Below are positions 1-27,316 of a DNA stretch of 27,316 bases, in pieces. The notes under the pieces were generated by a model that was not told the origin of the DNA, did no database searches, and saw only the letters and a program-made list of their open reading frames with translations. The DNA lies in the NCBI GenBank assembly GCA_020650975.1, contig JAIPMN010021343.1, positions 1 to 27,316 of the forward strand. Direction: 5' to 3'. The position numbers were made by a program, and so were the translations under genes. The first letter of the stretch is position 1. Each line of letters begins with the position of its first letter. The DNA is from Apostichopus californicus (Eukaryota > Echinodermata > Holothuroidea > Aspidochirotida > Stichopodidae).

Positions 1-919
1 CAAACAATGGTTATAAATGTAGAAAAAATATTAAGATTTAGACTCACGATTCAATAACTTTTATGGTTCAATTTGCAAAAGAAATTTACAAAATGCAGAA
101 TGTTTTAGAAACTTTACGAGCACTAAAGGATACCCGTACATTTGCAAAATTTCCTGGTAAAGACATTTTTCATTTATTATTGATGAATCAGAAATTTTGA
201 AAAGTTCTCCATAAAGTGTAAACTTTCAAGATTATAGTGTAAATGGGTGCAAATTTATTTGTAACCTGTAAAGTAAAGGAATTGCATCAAATTTCCAGAC
301 ATTTTTGCATTTCATTGAAAGAAAAAATGTCACTTAAAGCATAGAGGTGTTCTGAATATACACGAGTGTAACTTTTGTTTTTATCATTTTGCTGTTTTGA
401 CCAAGCTTAGTTTGGATGTTGGGTTCCAACTTTACCTAAATGGGTTTTGAAGTTTACAAGATATTAATTAAACTGGTGAACTAAAAATTTTGTATAAAAA
501 AAATATAAAAATACTGCACATAACATTTTGTGGAAAAAACAAACACAAATTCCTTGTCAATATGTATGTGTGATATTAAACTTGAATGTTTTAAGTTTTT
601 TCAGTGACCCGCTTGCTACAAACCATATCAAATTCAGAATATTGGTATCTTGAAAAGGGCATGTTGGAAAAAAAGGACTTCAAATTTCACCAAGGTGCAT
701 TTTGTCTCTCACAAACAAACAATATACTGACTAACAAGTTATATTCTTTTACATAATTGTACAGATCTTTACACAATAGAAATGACCAAATGACACATAA
801 AATGTTTCTTCAACAATAAGTACCTCAAAATAAGAGCAAAATAATTACACTTCCCTCTCCCTCACCACGAGAAAAAAAAAAAAAATGAAAATGATAGACA
901 TTTTCTGTTTTAAACTTAC
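1..919 (-). other. LIMK intron, truncated at window edge
   Basis: AT-rich non-coding DNA with no exon of the kinase C-lobe, no repeat recognised and no credible ORF. A short A-run sits at about 871-884. Confidence 0.7.
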
Positions 920-18117
<17,198 letters not shown>

Positions 18118-18436
18118 CTGTGAGGAAATATAAAAAATGAGAGATTAGATGGAATCAATTTCATGAGTATAAATTATTTTAAAAAAAAAGGTTAAATTTC
18201 AGATAAAATTTGTAAGTTTAGTTTTGCTTGCAAAGAAAGACTGGCATATATATAAACTCTACTTTTTGGAGTTATCTATTCAATAATATAACTAAAAATT
18301 TATTCAATACTAACTTGTTTTTTTTTTAATTTTTAAAAATGGTTGGAAACCTGATCTGATTAGTTAGAAGTCTGACCCCAGTCTGACTGATCAAGTTATT
18401 CCATGTACATAAGAGTATCATAAGTCTACCTAAAAC

Positions 18437-18480
18437 AAAGAAACAAACAAAGAAACAACAAGTACACAAACAAACAACAA
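18437..18480 (+). repeat. CAAA-rich simple repeat
   Basis: Degenerate (CAAA)n/(GAAACAA)n stretch, intronic. Confidence 0.6.
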
Positions 18481-19170
18481 TTAAATCTATGGCAAGATCT
18501 TCAGTTACATTGTTGTCCTTTCTATCAGTTACAATGTACCTTACAGTATCAAAAACAACAACAGCACCTTCATAGGCAGACGCTGTACATATAAAGATTC
18601 CAAATTTGAGTTAAAATGTTGATTTGGAAGCCACCCGACGTGTAAGTTGTAATCCATAAGCCCTTGCGGGTTTCTCTCACATTTGTGGTCGCTTAAGCGT
18701 CATGAAAATAACTGCTGATTATTGTTATTATCATTATATATATCTTCCGTCCATATTTACTGGTCAAGGGCATAATATTAGCAGTGGCTATTTGTCCCCA
18801 ATGGCCTTCCATGAGTTCAATTATTTTGTGTTGTTATATTCCTTCTTGTTTAAACTTATCTGTTTCTATGTTACCTCGGAAGATTTTCTTTAACTTAGGC
18901 ATTTTTATCGAACGAATTAATGGTGGAGAGTAAATATTGTCACAGTGTCCACAGTATTGTCTTTATGTTTATCAATTTTTAAAGGTTCAAGGTGAGAACA
19001 AACACAGAGAATATAAAACTGTAGGGGTCGAGGTAGGCAGAAACGTTTGTAGCAATATGTGGGATTTAGGAAATAATTATTTCCTTTTTTTTTTTTTTGA
19101 AATGTGGGAACTTTAAACACTTAGATACTAAAACTAGTTGGTATGAAAAATTTCTCAACTTACTTCAAAA

Positions 19171-19278
19171 GGAGGAGGGGAGGAGGGCAGGAGGGAGAGG
19201 AGGGGAGAACGGAGGGGAGGGGAGGGGAGGGGAGGAGAGGGGAGGAGGAGGAGAGGGAGAGAAAGGGAGGGGAAGGGA
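19171..19278 (+). repeat. Purine tract (GGGGA/GGAGG)n
   Basis: About 108 nt of almost pure G/A with GGGGAGGGGAGGGG cores. It can form quadruplex or triplex DNA on the plus strand. The short open frame through it is a by-product of the repeat. Confidence 0.9.
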
Positions 19279-20037
19279 TTGGCTATTTATGTCATATATA
19301 GTAAGTGAATACTTTAAGTACAAATATACTAGTCACTATACTAATTAGGAAAATGTGAGAATATAAAACCAAAGAATCTTTCCTAAATCTACACTGACAA
19401 GAAAATTGTTTTTGACAAAACCCTTTCTTTAAACGCTTTTCTTTTTTGCATATATCTGAGGCATACATTACGTGTCAATTAAATCTGAAAAATTTCAAGA
19501 TCGATTGACGGATATATAATTTCACTTTTGGTGGATGTAGTCAAATACTAGTCAGGATGTATAACATGGTATGACATACATCCTGCTCCATTAATTGCGT
19601 CACAGACTTCATGGACATTATATCCTAAATGACTGTGTGGTCAAAGGCAACTGGAAACAGAAAGAATAAGAATAAGGCTATATAAACAAAGGTGAAACAA
19701 ATACTGCCATTTGCAAACTTAATGACCTGTAACTTGCCATGTTTGACAGAAAAGAAGAGTACTTCAAGATGCTGGATTTATAATCAAACAGTTAAAGTTA
19801 CTGCATCGAAATGAAAATTGAGAGTACTTATATTTATCGCTAATACTATCACATATCAATAATTGATAATCATAACCAAACAGCATGACATGGTACCTTC
19901 ATTTCCGCCTCAACATTATTAAGGCGGGGAGGGTAGGATATGTATATAGGTCAAGCCATTCTAATTAATAAATGTGTGCATAAAGCAGGACGTTGAGATA
20001 TATATATTTGTGTTATTTTGAGAAAATTAAAAGACAC

Positions 20038-20440
20038 CCATCCCCTATCCCATCTCCTCTGCTATCCCTTACCTTCCCCTATCCCCTCCCCTATCCCTAG
20101 TCTCCTCTGCTATCCCTTACCTTTTCCCTACCTCTTCCATATACCCTAGTCTCCTCTGCTATCCCTTACCTGTCCCCTATCCCCTTCCCTATCCCCCGTC
20201 TCCTCTGCTATCCCTTACCTTTTCCCTACCTCTTCCCCTATACCCTGTCTCCTCTGCTATCCGTTTTCATTCCCTTCCCCTACAAACCTTCCCAGTCCCA
20301 AAATGTCTTTATACTCTTCCCAATCCCCATACCCTATTTTCTCCCCTATCTCCCTCTCAGGTCCTTCCTCAGAACCCCCCCCCCCCCATTTTTGCCCCAT
20401 TTCCATCCTCTCTATCTCCTCTTTGTCCTTTCTCATTTTT
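20038..20440 (+). repeat. Pyrimidine-rich block containing a ~49-bp minisatellite
   Basis: Five units start with TCTCCTCTGCTATCC at 20053, 20101, 20150, 20199 and 20248 (periods 48, 49, 49 and 49). Units 1 and 3 share a TCCCCTATCCCC interior, while units 2 and 4 share TTTTCCCTACCTCTTCC, so the array has a two-unit higher-order period of about 98 bp. A 13-C homopolymer lies at 20375-20387. Flanking CT-rich sequence is degenerate. Confidence 0.92.
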
Positions 20441-21604
20441 GCTGCCAAGAAGTAAACCTAGATTTTCTACAGGTACAGTATGATGAAAAGCACTAGCTGA
20501 CATTGTTCCTTTGATCTTGGTCACATGCATATTAATGTGTCATTGATGGTCTGTGGCGTACAAGGAAAACACTTTAGTAACAAGCTGTGCTGTAAAGTAG
20601 TTCAAAAATCTGACTGAAAATAGGCTATCAATTATCACAAATATGTACATATAACTCCATCTGTGGGTTCTACAGTGAACAAGAAAATTTCATACCAATA
20701 AAATTTCACTATGTAGTACTATTGAAAAATACCTCGATCAAACTTGGTATTATCAACGGATGGATATCCGTGTTGCAAAATTTAACAGGTTTGGAAATTT
20801 ATGAGTGACAAGCTTACCTGTCTCCTCACAACCTCAAACACATAAATTCCAAGTCGAAAAACACGTTCTTATCACTTTTGGTGGTATTATGAAGAGGTAG
20901 GGTCCAGTCACAGAAGGGGTCTACAGCTAGTGTTAACAAGATTACCAGTTCAGTCCAGGCAACTGAACGAAGTAAAAACAGTAGCTTCAACATCACTTCA
21001 TTGAATGTGTCATACACTACAGCAATGTGCCGACATTGCTGTAATTTTGCGACAATTTTGCGACAATTTTGTTAAGTAGCTGTGAACTGTGTACATGTAA
21101 CCCATAATCACTGGAACATTGTAAATACTCCAAAATCATCTATAAAAGCTAGGCAATCAAACAAAGACTAATTCTCAAATATCTTTACATTTGTTCTTAA
21201 CTTTTTTAATTATGTTAAAGCACCCTGTTTGCAAAGAAAATGACCCCATAATCAAAAATTAAAAATTTCATCGACTTAATCCAGTGTAAATTTGCTTTCA
21301 ACAGAATATGTAAATACATCTAAATGGCCAATACTTTGTAAGTAAACATGAAGTGAACTTCAAGCATTTACATAGAGCTTCTTCCAAATCAAACTTTGTA
21401 GCTGTGTTTATTGTTATGTGGTGGCTTACATAGGTTAAATGTACAGACTGTGATCCGTTCAAAATCTCTTTGATGGCCATAACAAAGGTTATGAGTATGA
21501 AATCCTTGACTGCTATCAGGCAGTTGTTAGGATATTAAAACTTCCTAGTCTTACATACTGACAATCAGCATGTTTAATATATATTATTCATAATTCATAA
21601 ATGT

Positions 21605-22095
21605 TTCTGCAGAGTATTCAATTCTTACCTTCTATTGAAAAAATCAAAACTGAAACTTACAAGATGTTGTTTTTCACAAAGCAATGATTCATCGACAGGT
21701 CACAAAGGCACTTTACAGGTCTTTCTTTTTAAATAAAATATTTTAAGACAGTTTGATGAACCTGTTCTCTTGATTGAAATAAAACAGCCAAAGAGATGAG
21801 TCACATTTAAGACAGTCATTGTACTCTTTGTTCCGATAAATTTGTATTTAATAATTTCTTACCAGCTCCTATTGAAAGGGACAAAATGAAACTTTCTGGA
21901 TGCTGCTTTCACAAAACAATAAGTTTCAATGATTCATCAGTCACAAAACCTTACTCACTGTTCTTCTTAAACAATACATTATTTGGAACATAAACCTACA
22001 GTATCCTCACGGTTAAAAACATTGAGTTGAAACACCCATATTAGATGGCTAAAATGTAATCGTTGTTACTCAAATTCTAATAATTTCTACGGTAC
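21605..22095. repeat. Diverged tandem duplication, period ~234 bp
   Basis: Matching blocks occur in the same order. TTCTTACC at 21622 and 21856 are followed by CTATTGAAA, TGAAACTT, CACAAA and CAATGATTCATC. Later blocks such as TGTACTCTTTGTT / TGTAATCGTTGTT and AATAATTTCT near 21850 and 22080 also match. Similarity is patchy, so the duplication is old. No coding content. Confidence 0.6.
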
Positions 22096-22268
22096 ACCAC
22101 CAGTTATAAAAATTCTCCATTAAATATAGTCACCAAACAACTGACAGATTGGTATTGTGATGCTTCCATAATAAAACAATGTTTAGCAAAAAATAAGGAT
22201 AAATCTAAATATTTTAATATTAATCGAAACAAAAATTTAGGATTTTTCACAAGAGTATATATACTTAC

Positions 22269-22289
22269 GCATGTCATACTGGATAACAT
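22269..22289 (-). CDS. Candidate alternative first coding exon of LIMK (speculative)
   Basis: Minus strand: ATG at 22289-22287 opens MLSSMTC and is followed by a consensus donor TGC|GTAAGT at 22268. The phase (0) matches the LIM2 exon at 18117. Upstream on the same strand lies a CpG-rich patch. Vertebrate LIMK2 is known to use an alternative first exon that truncates LIM1, which is the model for this idea. Against it: the ATG context is weak, the peptide is only seven codons, and chance ATG-donor pairs are common in 9 kb. Confidence 0.15.
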
Positions 22290-22379
22290 ATAAAATTGTT
22301 AGCGGTGCTCATTCCACATGTATGACGCATGTAACAACTGAATATCAACCAAGTCAGGTCAATGACAAAATTCAACAAA

Positions 22380-22760
22380 TGAGTACCAACACACACGACA
22401 TTCGTTGACGAACACGGTAATGTTATATCCAACGACAAGTCTCACAACAAAATGAAGCTTTCCTTTCCGACGGAAATACTCTTCTCAGATCTTAAAAACA
22501 ATGTTCACTGTGTTTTATTGTCATCAACCTTTCGATTGTAACAAACAATAAGAACCTGTAGGATATCAGTAACTACTTCCCTAGTTGGCAGAATGTTTCA
22601 GTTTTGATAAAATCATTGCAAAGTCTTTGACCGGTGTTTACTGACCGTTTCACTCTCGAGTTTGACTTGACGCATGAAGAGTTCGATAACCGATATCGTT
22701 TGTTTTTATTATCTTAGCTTGATGTCATGTCCTTCCTGTTTTCGATAGTCGGCTAGGAAG
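22380..22760 (-). promoter_or_regulatory. CpG-enriched patch, candidate internal promoter
   Basis: I count about 17 CpG in roughly 380 bp, against about 2 in an equal length of the duplication just to its left. Outside the MITEs and exons the region is CpG-poor. Such patches can mark unmethylated promoters. No TATA box or initiator was identified. Confidence 0.3.
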
Positions 22761-23550
22761 TGGGTGGCTAATTGTTTAAATAAAGTTTTACCAGAGTTTT
22801 ACCAGAGAAAGTTTGAAAACTGGACAATATTGCATCCTTTCGTTTTTAGACTCAGAATTCATATGAAGTTATGTAATTCACTTTAGCTTCAATCATGTAC
22901 ACCACAGTGATCAAAGAGTCATGGACATGGTCTTTTTCTCTTCTGAAAGCAACATTTTGAGTTGGTCTGAAATTTTGTCTGATCATAAAAGAGTATTTAT
23001 TTAAATTGCAGCTGACCAAACTAAGACTCTTTCCATACATTTTTTTTCCCCGCCAAGTGAATGAAATTGAATGATTGTTTAACGAATCTAATTCAATCCT
23101 CGACATTTCGTCATGAAGCCAGACACTTTTCACAGTAGTTATAGCACACATGTATGTAGAAGCAAATTTCAACTTTCAAAAGTTTTGATGTTTGCTCTTG
23201 ACCCTACTTGGAATGAAATTTGACTAAAAATCAAACTAATGTATTTCTTTGTTATTGGATTTTACTACGAACTAGTACTGAAATATTTATCAATTTTCAA
23301 CTCTAAATGCTGCTTTTAATAATGTATGCTACTTAATTGTTGAAACTGTTTACAGCAAAATGTTATAACAAAATTGCTCTCTCAAAATGAAGTTGCCAAG
23401 AAGGTTAAAAATGTTTCTCAGAAAGAAGAGATCAATTTAATTTCTTAAAATCTCTTCTTCCAAAATTCTACTTTCTACTTTTCAAGTTTCAGAGTGCTAT
23501 CTAGAGCAAGTTGGTACTGTAGCTTGCTACTGTAAATCATCTGGAAGTAA

Positions 23551-23609
23551 GTCAGGGAGGATGGGAAGGGGAGAGGAAGGGGGGAGGAAGGGGTCAGAAA
23601 GGGGAAGAG
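23551..23609 (+). repeat. Purine (GGGAAG)-rich tract
   Basis: Degenerate G/A tract with several runs of 4-6 G on the plus strand. No gene nearby. Confidence 0.75.
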
Positions 23610-24755
23610 TAGTAATGTGGAAAAGGAAACTGGTGAAAGATTTTACAGTAAATGTAGAATCAAGCATGAATGGAAGATAATTAAAGAGAAACTCTTGCAA
23701 GATACTGGACTGTATGTAATGACATTGTAATATTCTTCCTTTTAACATTATTCTAAAGGAAGTGTATAGGCAAACAAATTTAAAACAGGCTTCTGTGTTA
23801 AAAAAAAAAAATCTGGAAAAGGCAGGACTGGCCAGTCTACCACTAACACTGATAACATTGGGAACTTAATGGAACTCACAAAAGTTACCAACACCCTGCA
23901 AAAAAAAAATCTGAAAAGTGAAAAAGGCAAAACGTTTAGGTGTTTTCCTTCTTGTCCTTAATAAACATGTTCTTAACTGCTAAAGATGTTTTGGGGACAC
24001 CATACAATTAAAAGAAACTGTATAGATTTGTATTATTGTTAGGTGTCATTAACCGAACCGACCTCTGTTTCCTTCAAACATAGACTGTATGTTATAGACT
24101 TCAACCACATACCCTATAAGCAAACCGCACGGACATCCTGTTATGTTATTCAATACATTCCTGTACATTGAAATGTGAAATGTGATATCTCGCATACATG
24201 TCTCAACTAAACATCTATGGGAAGTCTCTTCCAGTTCCGATCATTTCTTTCCTTCAAAGCGGGTCACAGTGAGAAACATTCACAGCTGCAGGGGGGACCT
24301 GTAAGGTGGTAAATTGGGAATGTCGACGATTGGTAGAATGTCTGTTCTACCCGTTCAACCCTTTCAATACGAACCATTCCAGGAATGCGGTCTCGCATTG
24401 TAATTCAATAAATAACACATCGCTACAGACAACAACATGAGTCAGTGTGTACTGTATATACTAGAGAGACACCAGGTAGAGAGACGGCACCAGGAGCAGC
24501 ACCCCAGCCACAATTCTCCTTTATTGCCTTCTCAATATCCCCCAAGCAGTACTACTGTAGCTATCTGATACTGTCAAACAGCTGGCAGTGCACACACTGC
24601 TGCTAAACCCAGCAAGTTTGTTAACATCTTCCAATACAAAATGTCAGCAAGTGTATTCTGCACTTTGCAGCCTATCGTGAACCTATACTTTTGCTCAATT
24701 CTCCCTCATGTAGTACAGATGTCTGATTGTCTCCTGGCACATTCTAAAAGTTTAA

Positions 24756-25103
24756 AGGGTGTGAAGACTCGCGCAAAAAGAAACGTTGAATGCCGTTAAT
24801 TTGACCTAGTTTTGAATGATGTGTAACAGAAGTGTTAGACACCACCATCGATCCCAGATAATACACACACAGCTTGCTACCGTCGGTAATTAGACACTAG
24901 CGTACAGTCAGTACATACAGCTGCGGTCAATACCCACAGCACAGTAAACAAACGATACAGCGATGGACATCTCAGGTCCAGCTAAAGATAACAAGGTATC
25001 ACGTTTCATTACTGTCTGCATTTTGTAGTGATACGAACAGAACGTCACAGAAAGTTAACTTTTCAGATGGCCGCACCCGGTTTGGGGCGAGTCTTCAATG
25101 CCT
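24756..25103 (-). mobile_element. TTAA-flanked MITE, copy 2
   Basis: A 348-bp copy of the same family in reverse orientation, with TTAA at 24752-24755 and 25104-25107. Ends are AGGGTGTGAAGACTCGCGCA and, on the opposite strand, AGGCATTGAAGACTCGCCCC. It lacks roughly 11 bp (the GCTGCTTGCAA segment) present in the other two. In the LIMK transcript it would lie in sense relative to the family's left-to-right orientation, opposite to copies 1 and 3. Confidence 0.9.
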
Positions 25104-25954
25104 TTAAAATTCACCTAATGAGATACATAACACATAAAGTCTCAATTTGATTTTTACTGGCAACAAAGTACTACCTACTATATGTACAATGGATTCCATA
25201 TTTATTTTACCTGACAACTGAAATGAACATATATCTTTTGATGCTTTGAGATGCAATAGCAAATGAGTGTCTTCAAAGAACAAAATTAGGTTACAACCAA
25301 TGTCACATTTAACTGTATTAACTAAGACGTTAGGACGATTTCCTTGCAACGAAACAACCTCTAGCAACAAAAACAGTTCACACACAACCCAAATGAAGGT
25401 AATGTTGCTGACTATGATCATAACACCCAGTCTCCTACCATGCGATATATTACCCAAGCTGGGCTCTAGTAGAGAGTAAGTAACAAGTGTTAACTGAAAG
25501 TGAGGAAGTGGAAGTACTTATCCATCACATTAAAAGCAACAAAATGAGTAAGACTACTATAAACAAATAGTCAGTTGAACTGAGTACATAATAGCAAGCC
25601 TAGAATTTCACAATGTTTTAGCCACATTATGCTAAAAAACTGTCAGGGCAGGAAATAATAATCTACCAGTTGGTTAAAATCAAATTCTCACTTCCTGTTT
25701 CCTTGACTTTAAATACAAAAGTAACATTAAATTTGCACAAGTTGGCAGAAATATACCAATGCCTTTCTTCCTTTCTTTCTCGTTTTCCTAGCAAACAGTG
25801 ATATCCATTGGCAGGAAGCCCTGGTTCTCATAATATTCTTGCTTAATATTAAATGGCTGTACTCACACTGGTCCTCACTATATATACTCAGGACATTTTG
25901 AAACCCTAGTATAGATACTAATGCAAAACTAACCTTACAAGCACTGGAGTTTAA

Positions 25955-26325
25955 AGGCATTGAAGACTCGCCCCAAACCGCGTGCGGCCATCTGAAAAAG
26001 TTAACTTTCCGTTGCTTGCAAGTGACGTTTTGTTCGTGTCGCTACAAAATGCAGACAGTACAGTAATGATACGTGATACCTTAATTGTTATCTTTAGCTG
26101 GACCTGAGATGTCCATCGCTGTATTGTTTGTACACTGTGCTGTGGGTATTGACCGCAGCTGTATGTACTGACTGTACACTAGTGTCTAATTACCGATGGT
26201 AGCAAGCTGTGTGTGTGTATTTTCTGGGATCGATAGTGGTGTTTAACACTTCTGTTACACCTCATTCCAAACTAGGTCAGATTACCGGCATTATACGTTT
26301 CTTTTTGCGCGAGTCATCACACCCT
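25955..26325 (+). mobile_element. TTAA-flanked MITE, copy 3
   Basis: A 371-bp copy with TTAA at 25951-25954 and 26326-26329, starting AGGCATTGAAGACTCGCCCC and ending CGCGAGTCATCACACCCT. It is slightly longer than copy 1 through small insertions. It lies about 850 bp from copy 2 in inverted orientation, so the pair can fold on itself. No open frame of interest. Confidence 0.9.
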
Positions 26326-26441
26326 TTAAAGCCTTGTGTACTCATAATCCAGCTGCTTACAGGTGGGAATTCTACCGGTACTCATGTCAAGCTGTTGTAC
26401 TCATTTCAAAGTTTTTCCAGGGATCTTTAAGTTATAGAGGA

Positions 26442-26457
26442 GGGGGAGGGGGGGGGG
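26442..26457 (+). repeat. G-run
   Basis: Five Gs, one A, then ten Gs on the plus strand just right of MITE copy 3. Simple sequence. Confidence 0.7.
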
Positions 26458-27316
26458 CTTGATTTCCACAGAGAAAAGGAAAAGTGAATATTTTTAATAC
26501 ATGTGTAAGTGTGTGTGGCATACGACCTGAGCATATATCTGATATCATCGAGTCAAATGTAAAGAGGTTCTAATTCCAAGCAGTGTACATAGATTTTTTT
26601 TCGTTGAGCACTACCGAATGTTTTTACCACCGTAGCTGCACTTAACCCTACTTGAAAACTATCTTGGCTTGTCTTTGTTTAGATCTACCCTCAAGGAATT
26701 ATTGCCACTGCCTGAAGCACCCCCAAACTGATCGATGCTATGAAATAATATAAACATCACATTCGTAATAAGTTAGATTAACTGGCTTAGACAATCCATC
26801 CTTGAATAGAATGTTTACAGTAAATCAATCGTTAAGTACTGCAATGGCAGAAATGCTATCGGTGAAAAGTATATCATAAGTTACATTCATATAGTAGCTT
26901 TTTCAAAAGTTTTCCTTTTTCTTTTATTGCCAATTCACTGATCCAGTTTCAATGGGGAAAATATACAATTGTGCTTCAGTTTTAAATTAAACATGAAATG
27001 AATCAGAGCAGAGTCTCTCATATGAGAGAAGAAGCGTATCCTCGTCGGTTATTATGACATGAGCTCTTCCATTCAGTGCAGAAATATAAAGCCATGCGCC
27101 CACCGGGGAAAGAGGGACCTGAGGGGTAGAATCTACGGGGAAATCAAACAAATGTCAACGTGACAGAGACCCTTTCCCTGATGTCACTGGGTACAAAAAG
27201 GGGTAGTATAAACCAGTACAAAGTATCTAGCTGGTTTGTACTGATTATAACTTGATACAATGCTGGTGCCTTTTAATACCAAGACCAAAGACCTATATGT
27301 ATGTATATGTTTATGT
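26458..27316. other. Unique AT-rich DNA at window edge
   Basis: No exon, repeat or ORF recognised. A small inverted repeat, CAGTACAAA / TTTGTACTG with a 12-nt spacer, occurs near 27212-27241. Confidence 0.5.

Larger units (their letters stand above)
18118..27316 (-). other. Upstream LIMK intron or 5' region, no LIM1 exon seen
   Basis: The preceding coding exons should encode LIM1 and the CxxC half of LIM2 and end in phase 0. I read the minus strand for a Trp/Cys/His LIM pattern such as KDYW or WHxxCF next to a donor and found none. The stretch is filled by two MITEs, simple and tandem repeats and unique AT-rich DNA. The LIM1 exons are therefore probably beyond 27316, implying an intron over 9.2 kb. 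Confidence 0.65.

Noticed and set aside
19097-19348. Gly/Glu/Arg-rich open frame
   Set aside because: Translation of the GGGGA purine repeat.
20818-20880. Second candidate alternative LIMK exon ending CAG|GTAAGC in phase 0
   Set aside because: The donor is good, but the frame has no ATG near it and no LIM residues; a chance donor is the simpler reading.
25104-25457. 117-codon minus-strand open frame
   Set aside because: No LIM cysteines and no recognisable domain or donor-linked phase; AT-rich chance frame beside MITE copy 2.

Overview
This is eukaryotic, AT-rich, intron-dominated DNA, most likely from an invertebrate animal. The only host gene I can support is LIM-domain kinase (LIMK) on the minus strand. 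Nine consecutive coding exons between 18117 and 920 splice without a frame conflict into 368 codons. They run from the second half of LIM domain 2, through a PDZ domain and a Ser/Pro-rich linker, into the N-lobe and first C-lobe helices of the protein kinase domain. The gene is cut at both sides: LIM1 and the first half of LIM2 lie beyond 27316, and the catalytic loop onward lies below position 1. A tRNA-Ser-like SINE with a MIR-like core, dense short DNA-transposon relics and moderately long introns would fit a marine invertebrate deuterostome such as an echinoderm. That placement is inference and weak.

Layout in transcript order (right to left): 27316-18118 is a single intron or 5' region of at least 9.2 kb. 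It holds two inverted copies of a ~350-370 bp TTAA-flanked MITE, a purine tract, a ~49-bp minisatellite with dimeric (ABAB) order, a diverged ~234-bp tandem duplication and a CpG-rich island-like patch near 22.4-22.76 kb. The LIM2 exon is at 18117-18008, followed 50 bp into the next intron by a near-perfect 33-bp-arm hairpin. A ~5.3 kb intron leads to the LIM2-end/PDZ exon (12731-12522), then the PDZ exon (11674-11581), the PDZ-end/linker exon (9545-9286; a third MITE copy lies in the intron before it), the linker/glycine-loop exon (7921-7771), the VAVK-lysine and alpha-C exon (6460-6374), the hinge-ward exon (4614-4527), a 44-bp exon (3277-3234) and the last visible exon (979-920). The intron between the last two holds a full-looking tRNA-derived SINE and a decayed one.

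In the product, the LIM and PDZ modules would regulate the kinase, which in this family phosphorylates the cofilin/ADF N-terminus downstream of ROCK/PAK and so controls actin turnover. I found no second host gene, no CRISPR array, no intact transposase, no viral relic and no clear new system. The best leads are the intronic hairpin, the inverted MITE pair, the candidate alternative first exon with its CpG cluster, and the G-tracts that follow several 5' splice sites on the transcript strand.
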